Positions 48,167 to 57,815 of a DNA stretch of 64,000 bases are shown one piece after another. Under the pieces are notes generated by a model. That model was not told where the DNA came from. It ran no database searches and saw only the letters and a program-made list of their open reading frames with translations. The stretch's first letter is position 1, and every line of letters begins with the position of its first letter. Both the position numbers and the translations under genes were made by a program. This stretch comes from Erythrophleum ivorense. Its lineage: Eukaryota; Streptophyta; Magnoliopsida; Fabales; Fabaceae. The stretch is taken from assembly GCA_026724425.1 (NCBI GenBank), contig JAIUCV010000391.1, forward strand, positions 682,001 through 746,000, given 5' to 3'.

Positions 48167-49840
48167 ATGGCGTAAGAGGATGAAAATCGTGTCCGCACAG
48201 TGAATGATTTTGCAACTTTGAACATGCAAGGGTACCACTCAAGTATAAGAAGACCAGCCATTCAAGCAAACAATTTTGAAATGAAGCAAGTGGTGTAGCA
48301 AATGCTTTAAATGGCTGGACAATTCAGTGGCTCTGCTCTTAAAGATCCGAACACTCACCTCTCTAACTTCCTAGAGGTGTGTGATTCTTTTAAGCAGAAT
48401 GGAGTAACAGATGATGCTATTCGGCTGAGGCTCTTTCCACTTTCATTAAGGGACAAGGCTAAGGTATGGCTCAACTCATTACCGGATGGGTCTATAGCCA
48501 CTTGGGATGATCTAGTCACAAGATTTAGAACCAGATTTTTTTCGCCAGCTCGATTAGTAGAGTTGAGAAATGACATTACCTCCTTCATGCAACAAGATGA
48601 TGAACCCTTATATGAAGCTTGGGAAAGATTCAAGGAACTGTTAAAAAAGTGCCCCAATCATGGATTTCCTAAATGGGTGCAGGTGCAAACCTTCTATAAT
48701 AGGTTGTTGCCTGAAACAAAAGCCATCCTCGACTCAGCTTCAAATGGGAGTATCACAGGCAATTTGAATGTTGAAGAGGCATATAATTTGCTGGAAAATA
48801 TGGCAGCTAACTCCCTCCAATGGTCTGCATCCAGACCTCACAAGAAAAAGGTAGCTGGGATACATGAAATAGATGCTCTAACCACACTCTCGGCTCAGGT
48901 GGCTACAATGAATAAGAGGTTTGATAGTCTTGAAACACGTTTCAATGCAGCAGTGGGGGTCAACTTTATTCAAGCTCCAGTCATCACTTGTGATCATTGC
49001 GGAGAAGAACACTGCAGTGAACAATACCCTTCCTTGGTAGAAGTAGTCAACTACATGGGCAACTATGGGAAGGCCCAAAACAACCCCTATTCCAACACCT
49101 ACAACCCAGGATGGAGGAATCATCTAAATTTTTCATAGGGTCAGGGACAAAATTAGCCCCAGTCATCCTCTTCTGGTATGAGACTTTCTCACCCCCCGAG
49201 ATTCCCTACTCAAGGAAGGCCACCAATGCCAGAAAAGAAGCCAAACATGGAAGAAATATTCATGCAATATATGGCTAAGGAAAATGCCATCTTAGCCAGA
49301 CAAGATGCCATAATGATAAGACATGAGACCGTAATTCGAAATATAGAAGTACAAATTGGTCAATTGGCTTCTTCTGTAAACTCAAGATAGCTTAGGGTGC
49401 TACCAAGTGATACTATTCCTAACCCCAGAAGAGAGGGCAAAGAGGAATGTAAAGCTATAGCATTAAGAAGTGGCAAGGAGTTGTCTGAAGTACTACCATC
49501 AAAGCAAGCCAATAAGTCAAGCCCAGACCAAGGCAAGGCGGAAAAGAAGGGTGATAAGGAGGAACCTTTGGAAGTGAAGAACAAGGTGGAAGAGAAGAAT
49601 AAAGCAAATGAGAAGAGGAAAGACAGTGCTGAGAAGAGTCAAGAGATAGAGCAAGAGAGAATCATTCCCCCACTGCCCTTTCCTCAACATTTCAGGAAGA
49701 AAAATTTGGACAAGCAATATAAGAAATTCTTAGAAATCTTCAAATAGCTCCATATTAATATTCCATTTGCAGAGGCTTTAGAGCAAATGCCCAGTTATGC
49801 CAAGTTCATGAAAGATGTGCTATCTAATAAAAGGCAGTTT
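48167..49840 (+). pseudogene. gag: Athila gag (capsid/nucleocapsid), with nonsense mutations
   Basis: Structural protein that packages element RNA into cytoplasmic particles. The frame can be followed from 48,065. A likely start is the ATG at 48,167; the long open block begins at 48,311. The capsid core shows the retrotransposon gag fold motifs: DDAIRLRLFPLSLRDKAKVW, WLNSLPDGSIATWDDL, ARLVELRNDITSFMQ, EAWERFKELLKKCPNHGFP, FYNRLLPETK and NVEEAYNLLENMA. A zinc knuckle follows as CDHCGEEHCSEQY, where the last metal-binding Cys appears replaced by Tyr (TAC, one G-to-A change). A lysine/glutamate-rich linker (49,400-49,650) leads to PLPFPQHFRKK. In-frame stops are at 48,173, 48,296, 48,308, 49,136, 49,154, 49,388 and 49,745. 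No frameshift is visible. It is continuous in frame with protease, as expected for Athila. Confidence 0.92.
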
Positions 49841-49858
49841 GGAGAATTTGAGACGGTG

Positions 49859-50692
49859 GCCCTAACTCAAGAATGCAGTGCCATCTTGCAAAAGAAATTA
49901 CCACCTAAGATGAAGGACCCAGGGAGTTTTACCATTCCTTGTAACATTGGGAAACATTTTGTTGGAAATGCTTTGTGTGACTTAGGGGCAAGTGTAAACT
50001 TAATGCCACTGTCAACATTCAAGAAGCTTTGATTGGGTGAGGCAAGGCTAACAACTGTCACCTTGCAATTAGCTGACCGATCTTTAGCCTATCCAAATGG
50101 AGTAATCGAAGATGTTCTGGTGAAGGTGGATAAGTTAATTTTTCCAGCAGATTTCATAGTCTTGGATTATGAAGAAGATAAAGATATTTCGATCATTTTG
50201 GGCAGACCCTTTTTAACCACTGGTAGAACATTGATTGATGTACAGAAAGGAGAACTTACTATGAGGGTTAATGACCAAGAGGTGACATTCAACATGTATA
50301 AGGCAATAAAGAGCCCGAATGAATCAGAGGAATGTTGCTTTGTGCGTCTAATCACCCATGCAGTCCATGATGAGTTCATTGAATCAACTCTCAAGGATCC
50401 TTTAGAAGCAACATTAGTTGGATTAGCTAGGAAAGAGCACAATGGAGTGAGAGAATGTATTAAACTGTTAGAAGCTACTCAAAAGCATTTCAAAGCTTCT
50501 CAACAGTTTGAACCAGTGGATGCATCTATTGGAGTCAAGTCTGTATTGAAGCCATCTATAGAGGAGCCTCCATCTTTAGAGCTGAAGCCATTACCTCCTC
50601 ATTTAAAATATGCTTACCTAGGGAAGGAATGTGCACTATCAGTAATAATCTCTGCTACCCTATCTGATCATTAAGAAAGGGAGCTTCTTTGA
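49859..50692 (+). pseudogene. Athila aspartic protease region
   Basis: Retroelement protease that cleaves the gag-pol polyprotein. The catalytic loop is LCDLGASVNLMPLS (Asp at the family's DxGA position, here DLGAS), preceded by FTIPCNIG. The flap/second-half motif is ISIILGRPFLTTGRTLIDV. It is followed by a spacer of about 100 residues with an acidic/proline-rich segment (EEPPSLELKPLPPHL), which is the usual Athila connection to RT. Stops: TGA at 50,030, just after the catalytic loop; TAA at 50,672; TGA at 50,690. All can be explained by C-to-T changes in Arg or Gln codons (inference). It is in frame with gag and RT. Confidence 0.88.
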
Positions 50693-52110
50693 GTGCTGGG
50701 CAGTTTTAAAAAAGCCATTGGATGGTTATTAGCAGACATCAAAGGGATAAGTCTCTTCATTTGTATGCATAAAATCCTATTGGAGGACAACCACAAGAAA
50801 GCTATTGAACATCAGAGAAGGCTCAACCCAATAATGAAGGAGGTAGTGAAGAAGGAAATCTTGAAATGGCTGGACGCGAGGATCATCTACCTAATTTCAG
50901 ATAGCTCTTGGGTGAGCCCAGTCCAATGCGTCCCCAAGAAAGGAGGCATGACTGTAGTGGCTAACACCCACAACGAGTTGATTCCCACAAGGACAGTGAC
51001 GGGGTGGCGGGTTTGTATGGATTATAGGAAACTCAATACTGCCACTAGAAAAGATCATTTCCCATTACCCTTCATTGACCAAATGCTGGATAGATTAGCT
51101 GGAAAGGCCTACTTTTGCTTCCTGGATGGGTATTCGAGATATAATCAGATTGCCATTGCACCTGAGGACCAAGAAAAGACCACCTTCATATGTCCTTATG
51201 GCACATTCGCTTTCAGAAGGATGCCATTTGGATTATGCAATGCACCCGCTACATTCCAGAGATGCATGATGTCCATTTTCTCCGATATGATTGGGCAGAC
51301 CATGGAGATTTGTATGGATGATTTCTCAGTTTTTGGGGACTCGTTTGAAGAATGCCTTGCTAATTTAGAGCAAATTTTGAAGAGATGTGAGGAAACTCAT
51401 CTGGTTTTAAACTGGAAAAAGTGCCATTTTATGGTGCAAGAGGGAGTGGTGCTTGGTCATTAAGTTTTCAGTAAAGGCCTTGAGGTGGATAAGGCCAAAA
51501 TCTCTCTAATTGAGCAACTTCCACCTCCAGCTAATGTAAAAGGAGTTCGGAGTTTTTTGGCCCACGCAGGCTTTTACAGGAGGTTCATTAAAGACTTCTC
51601 TAAAATTGCCAAACCCCTCTGTCAACTACTTGAGAAAGATGCTCCATTCAAGTTTGACGATCAATGTCATAGGGCTTTTAAGGAGTTGAAGAAGAAATTA
51701 GTATCTGCCCCTATTATTGTGGCACTTAACTGGGCTGAACCCTTTGAAGTGATGTGTGATGCAAGCGACTATGCTGTGGGGCCTGTGCTAGGGCAAAGGA
51801 GAGGGAGGATCTTTCACCCAATATACTATGCTAGTAAAACTCTATCGGAAGCTCAACTGAATTATACTACCACCAAAAAAGAGTTGTTGGTAGTAGTATA
51901 TGCCTTTGAGAAGTTTAGATCTTATTTGGTGGGTACCAAGATTACGGTTTTCACAGACCATGCGGCTATCAAGTATCTGATTGAGAAGAAGGACTCCAAA
52001 CCAAGACTTATCCAGTGGGTTCTGCTTCTGCAAGAATTTGATCTGGAGATAGTTGACAAAAAGGGTAGTGAGAAGAATGTGGCCGATCATTTGTCTAGAC
52101 TGAGTAGTGA
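50693..52110 (+). pseudogene. Athila reverse transcriptase and RNase H
   Basis: RT copies element RNA into DNA; RNase H degrades the RNA strand. RT motifs in order: SSWVSPVQCVPKKGGM, GWRVCMDYRKLN, PLPFIDQMLDRLAG, FLDGYSRYNQI, KTTFICPYGTFAFRRMPFG, LCNAPATFQRCM, and the active site CMDDFSVFG (xMDD box). Then come LNWKKCHFMV and LGH, with a TAA at 51,461. The connection domain includes VRSFLAHAGFYRRFIKDFS. RNase H follows with CDASDYAVG, ASKTLSEAQLNYTTTKKELL and FTDHAAIKYL, so the catalytic Asp, Glu and Asp are all in place. Apart from the single stop, both domains look intact and of normal length, and the frame equals that of gag. This is a strong Ty3/gypsy Athila match. Confidence 0.95.
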
Positions 52111-53479
52111 TACTCAGGGAGATCAAGAGAAACAGATCAGTGAGACTTTTTCAGATGAGAGCTTATTCTTTGTGGAGCAAAACAAAATGCCATGGTACGC
52201 GGACTATGTAAATTATCTGGTGTGTCATGTATTGCCTCCAGATTTAAGTTCACACCAAAGGAAGAGGTTTCTGCATGATGTGAAGTTGTATGTCTGGGAT
52301 GAGCCCTTCTTGTTTAGAATGCGTGTAGATCAAATACTGCGAAGGTGTGTCCCAGATGAGGAGCAAGAGTCTATCTTACTAAGATGTCATGCAGCTGAGT
52401 ATGGAGGACACTTTAATGGGCAACGCACTGCAGCCAAAATCCTCCAATTGGGCTTTTATTGGCCTTCATTGTTCAAGGATGCCCACACTTTTGTAGGGAG
52501 ATGTGACAAGTGCCAAAGAGCTGGTAACCTGTCTAAACGACATGAGATGCCTCTAAATAATATTTTAGAAGTGGAAGCCTTTGATGTTTGGAGGATAGAC
52601 TTTATGGGGCTTTTCACTTCTTCTCAAAACAACTACTACATTCTTGTTGCTGTGGATTATGTGACAAAGTGGATTGAGGTGGTGGCCTGTCATGCTAATG
52701 ATGCGAGGGCAGTAGTGCGATTTTTAAAGAAGAACATCTTTACCAGATTTGGGGCCCCTAGAGCAATCATCAGTGATGAGGGTACCCATTTCAACAATTA
52801 CTAGCTCAAAGCATTCCTAAGAAAATATGAAGTGCAACACAAGATGGCTTTGGCATATCATCCTCAGACTAATGGCCAGTGTGAAGTGTCTAATCGGGAG
52901 ATAAAGAGGATTTTGGAGAAAATGATGGGCCCCTCAAGAAAGGATTAGGCAAAAAAAATAGATGATGCTTTATGGGCCTATCGTACAGCATTCAAAACTC
53001 CAATTGGCATGTCTCCTTACAAGTTTGTCTTCGGTAAAGCTTGTCACTTACCAGTAGAACTTGAGCATAATGCTTTTTGGGCTGTGAAAAAATTAAATTT
53101 TGACTTAAGCACAGCTGGTGGAAAAAGATTGCTGCAGCTGAATGAGCTGGATGAATTCCGGCTTCATGCTTATGAAAGTTCCAAGCTCTATAAGGAGAGG
53201 ACAAAGCAATGGCATGACAGGAAAATTTTACCAAGGAAGTTTGAGCCTGGTCAACTGGTATTGCTATATAACTCAAGGCTTAAGCTCTTTCCAGGCAAGC
53301 TCAAGTCGCGGTGGTCAAGACCTTTTGAAGTAGTTGATGTCTCTCCGTTCGGTGCAGTGGAAATCATGGAAAAGGAGTCGAACAGAAAATTCAAAGTCAA
53401 TGGTCAGAGACTCAAACACTATCAAGGAGGAGAGGTGGACCGTCAAAAGTCTAGCATCTCCCTAAAAGATTGCATGTGA
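52111..53479 (+). pseudogene. Athila integrase
   Basis: Inserts the cDNA into the host genome. The zinc-binding HHCC domain is HAAEYGGH...CDKCQRAGN. The catalytic core shows WRIDFMG (first Asp), IISDEGTHF (second Asp) and YHPQTNGQCEVSNREIKR (catalytic Glu). It is followed by DDALWAYRTAFKTPIGMSPY and FGKACHLPVELEH, then a C-terminal DNA-binding part with FEPGQLVLLYNSRLKLFPGK and GAVEI. The frame ends naturally at 53,477. Two stops, TAG at 52,802 and TAG at 52,946, lie inside the catalytic core. The second is in a position where the family has Trp, so it fits a G-to-A change. No chromodomain is present, as expected for Athila. Confidence 0.94.
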
Positions 53480-53859
53480 AGTCACCGAAAGTCAGGCTAA
53501 GGACTATAAACTTAGCGCTCATTGGGAGGCAACCTAAGTTCTTTTCTTTGTTTGTGTTTTTGAAAATAAAAAGTGTCATAATGTTGTATAGGTAATTTAT
53601 GGTTGCATGTTTTTGGTTTCAGGAGAATCTAGGGAAGAGGGCAGATCATGCAGAGCTATGGAACAAATTCCAAACAGTTTATGCAGTAGGAAAGTCAAGA
53701 TCACAAAAGCGAAGAATAGGGAGTATTTCTGACTTTATAAATTAACTTATGCCCTATTCTATGCTTTAAATTCCAATTTTGAGGGGTTCAAATTGGGAGA
53801 ATAGAGTTACATCAGTGAGAGTGGAAAAAATTTTTGAATTAGTGCATCAGAAACTTTTT
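53480..53859 (+). other. Athila post-integrase spacer
   Basis: Non-coding. It contains TTGGGAGGCAACC (53,523-53,535), a signature commonly found just after pol in Athila elements, then AT-rich sequence. No coding frame. Confidence 0.65.
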
Positions 53860-54200
53860 GTGCCGCGGCTCCAAATTTTGCGCCGCGGCATTCTTCCAGA
53901 CAGTGGCAAAACTCATCGCGGTGCGATGATCTTCGTCGTGGCGTGTAGGAAGACAGTGTCAAAACTCGCCTCAGCGTGTAATGAACCAGTCGCGGCGTGA
54001 ATCGTATAGGCCAATTAGGGCATGAGAGGCAGTGTCAAATTCCACCGCGACGCTATGAACTCAGCCGCGGTGTCATTTGACCCAGTAGTAAAAGTCGTCG
54101 CGGCGTGATTCATCAGGCCGCGGCGCGAGTCAGGCTGGTCAGTTTTTATTGTGGCAGAGGAGAATTCCGCTGTGGCTCCTTTCTCTTCTCCACGGCGTGA
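53860..54200 (+). repeat. Internal CGCCGCGGCG motif array
   Basis: A second array of the motif also present in the LTR U3: GTGCCGCGGC, GCGCCGCGGC, TCGCGGTGCG, CGTCGTGGCGTG, AGCCGCGGTG, GTCGCGGCGTG and GGCCGCGGCGCG. The spacing is similar, with GACAGTGTCAAAACTC between them. It lies upstream of ORF3, which suggests a second control region. Confidence 0.82.
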
Positions 54201-55092
54201 GTCAAAAATCGAAGAAAATAAAAAGGGTTTTCAAACATTTCGCAGCTGCCCTCTCTTCTGTTCATCCGACAACGTTCTCCACCAACACCCTCCCCCACCC
54301 TCTGAGTTCATTTTCGCCCCATTCACCTTCTCCCCACCCTTAAATTGTTGCTCAAAATCCCATTCCCTCTTTCTCCCCGCTGTTTTGCTCGTTGCTTCTC
54401 CCGTGGCTTCGATTCCCTTCTCCCATCATCCTCACATTTTCTTCAGTTTCCAACTCTTGGTAAGTCTCCCTTGCCTCTCTCTATGGTGTATTGCTTGGTG
54501 AGATTGCTGTCTATTGCTGTAATTTGTACAAATGGGCGCCATGCTTGATCTGAATGGTTCATTTTCCTTTTCAATACATTCCATGCGCACCACCTGTTTG
54601 ATGAATTGCCTGAATGAACTTGCCATGTATTTGCCTCTGTTCTGTGCCTGTGTCTATTGTTTATCATTCTTATTTGCACATGTGAGATTGATGAGGCCTA
54701 TAGTATATCTTGAGCACTTCAAATGTAGGAAATTTCTCCATGCACACTACCTGTTTGATAAAATGCCTAATAGAGTTGTGTTTGTTGATTCGCCCCTGTT
54801 TATATGCCTCATTGGTTGCCACATATATCTCTTGTGTTTAGACATGTAGGACCATCATTTTCTTCCATGGTGTGGCTGCTTGGATTGTAGAATAGGTAGA
54901 GCATGGGTTGTGCAGTTATTCACATATCAGCTTATATGTCATGCCATGGTGCCTGTCTATTGGTTGAGCTTATTCTTTGAACTGGATCCTAATTGTTTAG
55001 AAAAGCCTCAAATGGCCGGAGTTAGGGCTATAGTTGCATTTTTGGTACTTCGTTGCTTGTATTAATCGGTTATCACTTCTGGTGACAAGTAG
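54201..55092 (+). other. Leader region of Athila ORF3
   Basis: Pyrimidine-rich block (54,240-54,430), then a donor-like CTTGGTAAGTC at about 54,457, then AT-rich sequence up to the ORF3 start codon, which is immediately preceded by AAGTAG. The order (motif array, CT-rich tract, splice-donor-like site, ORF) would fit a separately transcribed or spliced ORF3 message, but no start site can be proved. Short frames here look non-coding. Confidence 0.4.
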
Positions 55093-56262
55093 ATGGCGCC
55101 TAAAAAGAAAGCCTGGGGTGAAGCATCATCATCATCTGCCCCTTCCTTTGATTGCTCTCGCTTTGTGTCCCTGGCAGCTCAGGAGCGGTACAATGAAGTC
55201 GTCTTTCACCGAACTTTGATTCCAGGAAGGAGATTCAGCACTTTTTGCACCAAGAGCCCAGAAGTAGGGGGTCAAATATCTGCTAGACAATGGGGCACAT
55301 TGTGTTCTGAGCTAGTAGTTGCTATGGTGCCCATTGTCCCTGAGTTCTACGCCAACGCCCCATTTTGTCATGAGTATTTATATAGAATCTGAGGGCGCAC
55401 AGTTGTTATCAATGAGCAAGTCATTTGGGATAAATACCGCCTTCCCATAGTGGATGACTGTGAGTTCTGCCTGTACCGGATGGCTGGAGAGACCCCTGAT
55501 TTGGATGACGTGGTTGACACTCTGACTCTCCTGGGCCGAAACTTTTAGAAAATGTCAAGAGGGGTGCCCAAAGGCATTCTGCGGGCTAATTTGAATCGAG
55601 TGGCTCGCTACTGGGCCCACTTCGTCTGTACCAACTTTCTCCCCAGTGGTCATTTGAGTGATCTCACCATTGACCGGGCCATTCTGATTTATCTCATCAT
55701 GGCTGGGAGGCCGATAGATGTCGGGTTTATTATCTTTGAGAGCATTAAGAAGATCGCCTAGTCTATAGTTTCCGGCCTTGCGCATCCTCATCTGATCACG
55801 GAGTTGTGCATCGATGCTGGGGTGCCATTTGAGTCGATTGAGGAGCTCCTTCCCCCGAGGAAGCCTTTTTCCATCTTGATGATTGGCGACTTAGAGGCTG
55901 CAAAAAATGAGCCCATAGAGGAGCCTATGGACGAGCCCATGGAGCTGCCTATTGAAAAGCCGACAGACCTTCCAGTTGAGCTTGATCAGCCACACCATAT
56001 GCCAGCTGAGGATATGCCACCAGCTCCCGCGCTGACCCCTTCCTTGGAGATGCTCTATGCGATGATGTAGGATCTTTCCTTTCGAGCGCAGGCCATGGAC
56101 AGCTGGCAGTACCAGTGTTGGAGGCACTTAGCCAGTCGTCTACAGTGGGACCCATCTGAGCTTCCTCCTCTTCCTAGCTTTGTGCTCAATCCTGCTGGAT
56201 CCCCACCTCATGAGCCACCTCCGGAGCCCTCTGAGTAGCCACCACAGGACCCTGACATCTGA
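55093..56262 (+). pseudogene. Athila third ORF, plant transposon protein in the env-like position
   Basis: A 389-codon frame starting MAPKKKAWGEASSSSAP. It resembles the putative plant transposon protein domain seen in many Athila relatives rather than an envelope glycoprotein: SRFVSLAAQERYNEVVFHRT, then IPGRRF, LVVAMVPIVPEFYANAP, WDKYRLPIVDDCEF, GVPKGILRANLNRVARYW, HFVCTNFLPSGHLSDLTIDR and ILIYLIMAGRPIDVG. The C-terminus is low-complexity, rich in Pro and Glu (EEPMDEPMELPIEKP, PPHEPPPEPSE). The N-terminal PKKK could be a nuclear signal. I see no signal peptide or convincing membrane anchor. Stops: 55,390 (TGA), 55,546 (TAG), 55,759 (TAG), 56,068 (TAG) and 56,236 (TAG), all C-to-T compatible, with no frameshift. 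Function unknown. Confidence 0.82.
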
Positions 56263-56552
56263 CATCTCTCTCTGCTTCCTTTTGTTTTATGTTTCTTGCA
56301 TTAAATTAAATTTTCTGACATTGTGAGCTTTGCTGTTTTATGTTATTGTTAGTCGGACTTGTCAATGTATGTTCTGGTTGTTTATTTTGTTCTTGTGACT
56401 GTCTTTATATTCTATCTTTCATTTTATTCAGTATCTGTCTTATTAAAAAAAATCAATATTTCAAAACGGGGTTCTATTTTTGCACAAATTTTCTGCCTTA
56501 CTTCCATTCGGTCGTCCTTGTTCTTTAACATTGGGGACAATGTTAATTTTAA

Positions 56553-56568
56553 GTTTGGGGGTAGGATT
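56553..56568 (+). other. Internal second polypurine-like tract
   Basis: AAGTTTGGGGGTAGGA, preceded by GGGGACAATGTTAATTTT. Its core matches the true polypurine tract at 57,805 (AAGTTTGGGGG). Athila relatives carry a similar ACATTGAGGACAATGT context. Confidence 0.6.
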
Positions 56569-57228
56569 TAGGCATAACTGACATAATTGATGGAAATAGC
56601 ATGAAATTTTGTTCTTGAACTTTTTCTTGTCAAGGCAATTTTTGAAATTCATGTCAAGCTAGTCTGTCTGTTGGCCTGCTGGTTTTGTTTTTGCCTGCTT
56701 CCAATGATAGTGTTGTGTGTTAAGAGATATTTGGTAGGAATTCTATGCTATCTATATTTTGATCTTAGTTCAAATGCCTAAATTAGGAATTCTTCCATTT
56801 TGAAAACCTTATTATGCACCATTGGCCAATCCATAAATCAATGGCTAGTTCCAGGAGGAAATTTTCAGTAATCTAATTTGTATGGCTAGTCTTAAATTCA
56901 GAGCTTTAGAACTTATCTCCTACCTTCTCGAGGCAAATCAAGAGGTATGGCATAACCTTTAGAGATGATCCAGGAATTCTTTGGTTGAGATTGTGCCTTC
57001 TAGCCTGATCTTACTGTAATCACATAAACGCTTGAACCTTATTTGAGCCTCTTACAAGAGAAAGAGAAACCGTAGGAGATGGTATTTCATTTTGTTGTCC
57101 CAGAGTTATTAACTAGAGTACCTAACCTGACTGGCCTAATAAAAGATTATAATCCTGCCTTTATCTTGAGAAAAAGGTAATAGTGCATTCATGAGGTTGA
57201 AGAATCAAGCAGTATGGTTGGTTTGATA

Positions 57229-57247
57229 TATAATAATAATAATAATA
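57229..57247 (+). repeat. (AAT)n microsatellite
   Basis: About six AAT units within the Athila 3' region. Confidence 0.85.
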
Positions 57248-57804
57248 AAACACGCAACAAACAAACAAGCAAATGCTTGTTCAAAAAAAATTTGTTATTA
57301 TTGGAAGAAGGGGATCCCTCTAAATCATTGTTGAAGGTGTTTTGAAAGGACCTCTGGTATTCATAGACTATTGCGTAGATTTTCTCAAGATTGTTTGTAC
57401 TTACCTTGCCTATCTTTGATAGCCACAGCCCTAGCCCCATTACAAGCTTAAAAGTCCTTTTGATCTAGTGGTTTTGTGGTACCTAATTTAGTGGAGAGAG
57501 GGAAAAAGGTGAGCTTATGAAGTTTCTGTTGGTAGGGTAGTTATACAAGTTTGAATGCAGAAAAGTAATTCTGATGGTTGCTTGAGATGAATGTTTGGCC
57601 AAATTCACACACACACTTCGAAATGGTTGAATACATTACTTTTATCGTTTGAACTCTGCTTCTAGCATATATGGTGTGTTCTTCCTATTGAATACACTTT
57701 TTGATTACAGCAAGTGAGGGCCCTAGCAGTCACAAATGTTCCCGCAGCCAATGGTCAAACTAATAGTGTTTTTGGATTGTTTTACTCGAGGACGAGTAAA
57801 GTTC

Positions 57805-57815
57805 AAGTTTGGGGG
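57805..57815 (+). other. Polypurine tract (plus-strand primer site)
   Basis: AAGTTTGGGGG immediately upstream of the 3' LTR start TGTAATAATTCCC, preceded by CGAGGACGAGTAAAGTTC. This is the standard Athila arrangement. Confidence 0.9.

Larger units (their letters stand above)
56263..57815 (+). other. Athila 3' untranslated region
   Basis: Non-coding. It contains an internal polypurine-like tract (56,553), an AAT microsatellite (about 57,229-57,247), and the terminal CGAGGACGAGTAAAG block before the 3' polypurine tract. No reading frame of substance. Confidence 0.7.

Noticed and set aside
48355..48657. 100-codon minus-strand frame opposite gag
   Set aside because: Shadow of the gag frame, with no independent support.
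54151..54501. 116-codon frame rich in Pro, Ser and Phe
   Set aside because: It lies in the CT-rich leader of the Athila third ORF. The composition explains the open frame and no family is recognised.
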